Part shown: in pieces, positions 59,990 to 64,000 of the stretch
How the letters are laid out: every line of letters begins with the position of its first letter
How positions within the stretch are numbered: position 1 is the first letter of the stretch
Assembly: GCA_905216025.1 (NCBI GenBank)
Contig: CAJMSE010000011.1
Location: forward strand, 47,809-111,808
Length of the DNA: 64,000 nucleotides
Direction of reading: 5' to 3'
Source of the DNA: an uncultured bacterium
GTDB taxonomy: Bacteria; Bacteroidota; Bacteroidia; Bacteroidales; Bacteroidaceae
Position numbers and translations under genes: made by a program
Notes under the pieces: model-generated
Databases searched by the model: none
What the model saw: only the letters and a program-made list of their open reading frames with translations
Told to the model about the DNA's origin: nothing

Positions 59990-60319
59990 ATGCTTCACGG
60001 TCTGCTGCTGATATTGCTCCTCATCCTGGCCGCCGTCCTTGTGGTGGCCATGATAGCCGTGCGCCTGCTGTCGGGCGGCATCCGCATGGTGCGCGACGCC
60101 GCGAAGGCCGCCGCCGAGGCCGCCACTGGAAGCAGGCATACCGCCGGCAGCCATCGCCGTGAGCACACCGCGGGCCGGCAAGACGGGCACACTGCCGGGC
60201 GCCGCCACACCACGGCGTCGGGCGAGACCGTCATCGACAGCCGCGATCCGCAGACCGCAGACCGCCGCATCTTTGCCGACAACGAAGGCGAATATGTGGA
60301 TTTTGAGGAGGAGAGGTAG
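59990..60319 (+). CDS. DUF4834-like small membrane protein
   Basis: 109 residues: an N-terminal membrane helix (LLLILLLILAAVLVVAMIAV), then a basic His/Arg/Gly-rich region and the end GEYVDFEEER. The build and position after pssA match DUF4834, a Bacteroidetes family of unknown role usually found there. The His/Arg/Thr-Ala-Gly stretch (about 47-75) is low complexity and may be recently expanded. 13 nt separate it from pssA. Confidence 0.7.
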   Translation: MLHGLLLILLLILAAVLVVAMIAVRLLSGGIRMVRDAAKAAAEAATGSRHTAGSHRREHTAGRQDGHTAGRRHTTASGETVIDSRDPQTADRRIFADNEGEYVDFEEER

Positions 60320-60387
60320 CGGCATTTCCACCTTTCCGGTATTTGAACTAATAGCATTTTTTATCCAATAAATCACTTGTAGTGGAT

Positions 60388-60420
60388 AAAAAAACCGCCT
60401 TTTTTATCCACTACAGCATA
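60388..60420 (+). terminator. Hairpin downstream of psd operon
   Basis: GTAGTGGATAAAAAA pairs with TTTTTTATCCACTAC around CCGCC-like loop, about 70 nt past the DUF4834 stop; two more TTTATCC/GGATAAAA copies flank it. Works as a terminator in either direction. The remainder of 60320-60916 holds GGTAAAA repeats near 60460-60495, the inverted repeat at 60531, a CTCCTCCCC hairpin and array A4. Confidence 0.6.
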
Positions 60421-60530
60421 TAAAATGGATAAAAACGGGAGAATGAAAGGGCGTTTAAAGGTAAAAAGGTAAAGGGGGTGAAAAGGTAAAAAAGGGCTGC
60501 AGAACATTTGTGGGGAAAGGTTTTGGTTTG

Positions 60531-60673
60531 TAGGGACAGAGTCTTGTCTTTGTCCGCAGCCCGTAAGGGCTAATTCCCGTGCAGATATTATATTCCTTTT
60601 TTATAAGCAACGGCATTATATTCCCATCCAAAAGCCCTTGCGGGCTGCGGCCAAAGACAAGACCCTGGCCCTA
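60531..60673. repeat. Long inverted-repeat element (MITE-like hairpin), copy 2
   Basis: 41-nt arms (60531-60571 and 60633-60673) with four mismatches; left arm begins TAGGGACAGAGTCTTGTC and includes TTTGTCCGCAGCCC. Shares TAGGGAC and TTTGTCCGCAG with the element at 32119; a half copy (TAGGGACCGAGTCTTGG) is at 63911. Confidence 0.85.
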
Positions 60674-60723
60674 CTTTGTGGATGATATCATCAATCAAAA
60701 CAATAACCATTGATTTCCGCATG

Positions 60724-60760
60724 GCTTCTCCTCCCCTTTGGGGGGAGGTCGGGAGGGGCT
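60724..60760 (+). repeat. CTCCTCCCC-hairpin repeat, copy 4 (leader of array A4)
   Basis: GCTTCTCCTCCCCTTTGGGG then GGAGGTCGGGAGGGGCT, 12 nt before array A4: the same order as copy 2 with array A1 read on the minus strand. Confidence 0.75.
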
Positions 60761-60772
60761 ACTCCTCGGTTT

Positions 60773-60882
60773 GTCACCGGTTGTTAGTGACGATGTTACG
60801 TGTGGCACGTCACACCGTTACGCGTGGCGCGTCACACTGTCACCTGCGGCACGTTACACTGTTACGCGCCACGCGTAACAAC
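60773..60882 (+). repeat. 22-bp palindrome array A4 (five units)
   Basis: Five 22-bp units, cores such as GTTACGTGTGGCACGTCAC, GTTACGCGTGGCGCGTCAC and GTTACGCGCCACGCGTAAC. Mixed GTTAC/GTCAC arms. Leader TCCTCGGTTT. It lies between the psd operon and the convergent 934-residue protein gene. Confidence 0.85.
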
Positions 60883-60916
60883 GCGATACACCTTTCACCG
60901 GCTCATTTTTCACCTC

Positions 60917-63682
60917 TCACCAGCTCACTTCGGCCCGTCCGTCGGCCGTTATTCCCTCGGCGGATACCGTTATCCTGCGGCACTGCGGACTGTTGTAGAA
61001 GCTGATTTTGGCGTGGCCCCGGCTGTCGGTTGTTACCGACGGGTTCCAGGATACCGGGCGCCGGGGGGCTTCCGATGGCGGCAGGGGGCTGGGGCCAGGC
61101 ATCTCGTATGCCGCGGCGGGCGTGTATCCCTCGAAGTGCGTGCGGCGGAGACCCTTGTGCTTCACCGGGAACGAGTGGTGACCGTAGAGGAAAAGCGTGG
61201 CGGGCGAGTAGCCCTCGAGCTTCGGACAGAGCAGGTAGTGCTTCCATATCTCGTCGTCCTCGGAGATGTATACCGACTTGAACTCGTCGAGATAGGTGGG
61301 TATCGGCTCGTGCGTGTCCTTGAATATGTGCTCTATATCTTCGAGCCTTAAGTGCTCCGGACAGTCGGCTATGGTGTAGAAGCAGTTGTTCAGGATGACC
61401 ACGATGGGGCGGTTCTTATACGACAGGCCTGCGCCCGGCGTCAGTATTTTCCTGAATCCCCCGCCCATGCCCAGATATCCGGTTGTCGTCTCGGCCTCGA
61501 TGACGCCTGTTGTGTCGGCATTTCCCCTGTACATCCATCCCCGCTGGTCGTCGAGGCTGCCGCGCATGCCGCACTGCAGGAACTTGTTTTTCGTTGCGAG
61601 CCACTCGAAAATCTCGGGCATCTCCAGTCCCTCGTCGGCCATCTGGTCGGCAGCCTTGTCGCAGTCGTAGCGCAGGCTGGCGCGGAAAGCCCCGTCTTTC
61701 TCGCTCTCCCATCCCTCGCGTGCGCGCTCGAGCAGCCTGTGGCCGCGCACCTTCACGTTCTTCAGGTGGTGCGTGCGTCCGGTGATAGTCTCTTTCCTGC
61801 CGCCGGCGCCGGCCTCATCCTCTGTGCCTTCAGCGTCTTCGTCAGCAGCCTCAGCGCCGAGCGGGGCGGCCACCGGTGTCATCACCGTCTCCTGCATGCT
61901 TATGCTGCGGCCTGCCGGCGAGAAGTTGCGGTCTACTCCGATGGAATATTTCTTCGCCTTGCCGTCGCCGTATCTCGTGTCCATCAGCATCACCCATTCC
62001 CCCTCGCAGTCGGGCAGTGAGAAGGCGTATGCTCCCGTGCTGTCCGTGCGTGCCGCTCCGCTGAGTACGGCTCCGCCGCGGTTGTACAGCGTCAGGCTGA
62101 GGGGGATGCCCGCGGCCGATGCCCTCTTCGATGCGGGGCGCACGCGGCCGGTGACGTATAGTGAGTCTTCGATGTAGTGGCGTCCGGCGCGTGCCGTGGG
62201 GTGCATCATCCGTGCCATGTCGTAGCGCCGCCATCCCTGCACCATCATCAGCAGGTCGGCGTTGCGGCGGTGCTCCGCGTCGTCGCTCTCGAAGTAGTAT
62301 TCCGGGTCGTCGATGTATCCCTTCAGTTCCGACGACAGCAGCAGCCACGTGGCGGCGTTGCCCCGCAGCCCGTTCACCTCGGTGGCATGGTCGCGCACGG
62401 CCACGGAGAGTGTTGTCTCCGGGCACGCGCTGATGCTCAGGCTCGCCATCCCTCCGGGCACGATGCCGCCCTCCGGCAGTTCTATCCCTATGGTGTCTGC
62501 CGCTGCCTCCGGCCTTATGAAGACCATCCGCTCGGCCACGACATCGCCTGTCGGGGCTATCAGCACAATCTGGCTGACACCGTCTTCCATGTCGCTGCGC
62601 CTGAAGCTGCGCTCTGCCGGGCGCTCCTCCGGCGCCACTATGTCGAACGCGCACACGCTTCCGCCGCTGACCAAGGCCAGTCCGAGGCTGTCTGCCGCGT
62701 CGTCCGTGCGGGCTATGCTCACCGTGATGCGGTCTCCCTCTCCGGCGGCGCCCACCGTCATCACGTGCCCCGAAGCGTCAGCCTCCGGCAGTGTGAAGCT
62801 GCGGCTGCGGCCGGTGGAGTCGCTCAGCGTTAGGATGGCCGGCGTCACGGCCGGCGTGTAGCTGAACACGCCGCGTCCGCCGCGCACCGTCTTCACCTCC
62901 GCCTCTGTGCCGTCGGGCATCGTCAGGCGACCCGCCGCCTCCGCCTCTGCGCCCTCGCCGTCGGTCACCTCGAAGGCCACGCGGCTGCACAGTCCGCGCA
63001 CGAGGCGTCCGCCTTCGGGGTAGAACCTCACGTTGAGGCGCTCCGTGCCCGTCTCCCGCTGCTCCCTGTTGTCGGGCAGGCGCTTGCGGTGGCTCGCCTC
63101 GTCTATTATCCGGCGGCTGTAGTCGCCCTCGGTTTTCGGGGCGTTGAACACAGGGAAGACGCGTGAGAAAATCCCCGCGGCGTCCCAGTTGAGCATGTAT
63201 CTCGTGTATGCGCGCACCTCATAGAATCCGCTGCCCAGCAGGTTGCCGAGGTCTATGGAGCCGTCGGCCTGTCCGTTCTCAATCCTTAGCTTGCGCGTCT
63301 CCACCACGTCGCCCGACGGGTTGAGCAGTTCAACGTAGAGCACGCGGCTCATGTCGGTGCTGCAGTGGCTGTCCGCGCGCACCACGTATGCCTTGAACCA
63401 CATCGTCTCGCCCCGGAAATACCCCGTGTTGTCGAAGTGCAGATACACCTTTTCCTGCGGGAACGCCGTGTTGTAGCGCCCTATGTTGCCTGCAAACTCA
63501 TACAGGCGTGAGGCCGCATCGCCTGCCGCGTCCGTGGTGCCGGTGGCGCTGCCAGTGGCGGAAGCAACCCCGCCAGTCGCGTGCGATTCATATACATTAT
63601 GTGAACGGGCGGCCAGCGCCGTCATGCACAGCAGGGTGAGCGCAGTGAAAAGTAAGTGGCGGCATCCGCCCGGATTCTTCAT
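60917..63682 (-). CDS. Large secreted macroglobulin/plug-like protein of Bacteroidales
   Basis: 921 residues from the start chosen (MKNPGGCRHLLFTALTLLCM, signal peptide). The first part has the macroglobulin-like MG2 pattern: EKVYLHFDNTGYFRGETMWF, KAYVV, VLYVELLNPSGDVV, GSGFYEVRAYTRYMLNW. Further beta domains follow, then a CarboxypepD-like stretch (ITGRVRPASKR-type, near 560-600) and a plug-like region (ILNNCFYTIADCPEHLRLED). The last 80 residues are again beta-rich, ending ADGRAEVSW. Proteins of this build are frequent in Bacteroidales and probably sit at the outer membrane; their function is unknown. In-frame ATGs at 63721, 63703 and 63697 would add up to 13 residues. Confidence 0.75.
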   Translation of the reverse strand: MKNPGGCRHLLFTALTLLCMTALAARSHNVYESHATGGVASATGSATGTTDAAGDAASRLYEFAGNIGRYNTAFPQEKVYLHFDNTGYFRGETMWFKAYVVRADSHCSTDMSRVLYVELLNPSGDVVETRKLRIENGQADGSIDLGNLLGSGFYEVRAYTRYMLNWDAAGIFSRVFPVFNAPKTEGDYSRRIIDEASHRKRLPDNREQRETGTERLNVRFYPEGGRLVRGLCSRVAFEVTDGEGAEAEAAGRLTMPDGTEAEVKTVRGGRGVFSYTPAVTPAILTLSDSTGRSRSFTLPEADASGHVMTVGAAGEGDRITVSIARTDDAADSLGLALVSGGSVCAFDIVAPEERPAERSFRRSDMEDGVSQIVLIAPTGDVVAERMVFIRPEAAADTIGIELPEGGIVPGGMASLSISACPETTLSVAVRDHATEVNGLRGNAATWLLLSSELKGYIDDPEYYFESDDAEHRRNADLLMMVQGWRRYDMARMMHPTARAGRHYIEDSLYVTGRVRPASKRASAAGIPLSLTLYNRGGAVLSGAARTDSTGAYAFSLPDCEGEWVMLMDTRYGDGKAKKYSIGVDRNFSPAGRSISMQETVMTPVAAPLGAEAADEDAEGTEDEAGAGGRKETITGRTHHLKNVKVRGHRLLERAREGWESEKDGAFRASLRYDCDKAADQMADEGLEMPEIFEWLATKNKFLQCGMRGSLDDQRGWMYRGNADTTGVIEAETTTGYLGMGGGFRKILTPGAGLSYKNRPIVVILNNCFYTIADCPEHLRLEDIEHIFKDTHEPIPTYLDEFKSVYISEDDEIWKHYLLCPKLEGYSPATLFLYGHHSFPVKHKGLRRTHFEGYTPAAAYEMPGPSPLPPSEAPRRPVSWNPSVTTDSRGHAKISFYNSPQCRRITVSAEGITADGRAEVSW

Positions 63683-63910
63683 TCTATTGGTCTGCATACG
63701 CATTTGTCGGGATTTTCGCACATGAATAGATAGTATCAGTGCCTGTCATGTCGGATATTCGGCAAAGAATTGTTTTAGTTATATTTACTTGATATATAAC
63801 GGTCAGGAAGCTGATATATTGCATTCTGCTTCGTTTAATGCGGCGGCTTGCAAATCCGCCGAGGCAAAGAATGTGTCAGTGGAAAATCCGCCTGGAGCGT
63901 ATCAAGCAGT

Positions 63911-63947
63911 AGGGACCGAGTCTTGGGGGGGGGGGTGGGGGGGGGGG
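63911..63947 (+). repeat. Half copy of TAGGGAC element running into G11-T-G11 tract
   Basis: AGGGACCGAGTCTTG matches the start of the element at 60531, then two runs of eleven G separated by one T (63925-63935, 63937-63947). The rest of 63683-64000 shows no gene. Confidence 0.6.
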
Positions 63948-64000
63948 CGCTGAGTAGGGGTAAAAAATGAATAAGATGTTAAATAAAATATAAATAAAAA

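Overview
The window reads as a chromosomal segment of a Bacteroidales bacterium, most likely Prevotella or a close relative. The grounds are: the Bacteroidetes promoter motif TAnnTTTG(C/T) in front of more than twenty genes and tRNAs; type IX secretion genes (porT, porW/sprE, porX, gldH); the exbB-exbD-exbD-tonB-pstS-like-TPR cluster; ribBA; and families largely confined to this phylum (GLPGLI, DUF4251, DUF4419, DUF4834, DUF5053). No rRNA, insertion sequence or CRISPR array was seen.

Layout: 0-1.3 kb, a cut porT, a ferredoxin and a lone receiver protein. 1.3-10.7 kb, a sugar transporter divergent from a GH51 arabinofuranosidase, then metF, a DNA polymerase III delta'-like gene and a large protein with three GH43-like modules. 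10.7-19.1 kb, ricT-gldH converging on the cell-shape operon mreB-mreC-mreD-PBP2-rodA, and a purH reduced to its cyclohydrolase half. 19.2-26.4 kb, an MFS exporter, a HigBA toxin-antitoxin pair, tRNA-Met, an LptF/G permease, ribBA and an aminotransferase. 26.5-32.1 kb, the TonB energising operon. 32.1-36.3 kb, a repeat-rich, AT-rich accessory stretch with DUF4419 and RhuM proteins, ending at tRNA-Lys. 36.5-42.7 kb, AI-2E permease, tdk, rsmI, lipoproteins, an SGNH hydrolase, a DUF5053 pair and tRNA-Pro. 42.9-50.4 kb, aroA, the overlapping porW-porX pair followed by tsaE, and trxA. 50.5-54.2 kb, a small secreted protein, a GLPGLI protein and an outer-membrane receptor in one operon. 54.7-60.3 kb, dnaE, then psd-pssA-DUF4834. 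60.9-63.7 kb, a large macroglobulin/plug-like surface protein.

Functional links: the GH51 enzyme, triple-GH43 protein and sugar porter fit use of arabinose-containing plant polysaccharide. ExbBD-TonB would power outer-membrane import. PorT, PorW and PorX belong to the secretion pathway that exports many such enzymes.

The most unusual feature is non-coding. Several intergenic regions carry arrays with an exact 22-bp period. In the main family each unit is a 19-bp imperfect palindrome plus a 3-bp spacer (four arrays of 4-5 units, three or all of them next to a GGTTTGTyAC leader, two also next to a CTCCTCCCC hairpin). Three further arrays of unrelated sequence around the DUF4419 gene keep the same 22-bp period. 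I know of no description of these. A second candidate is the operon at 53-54 kb, where a hairpin lies between a 70-residue secreted protein and its GLPGLI/receptor partners.
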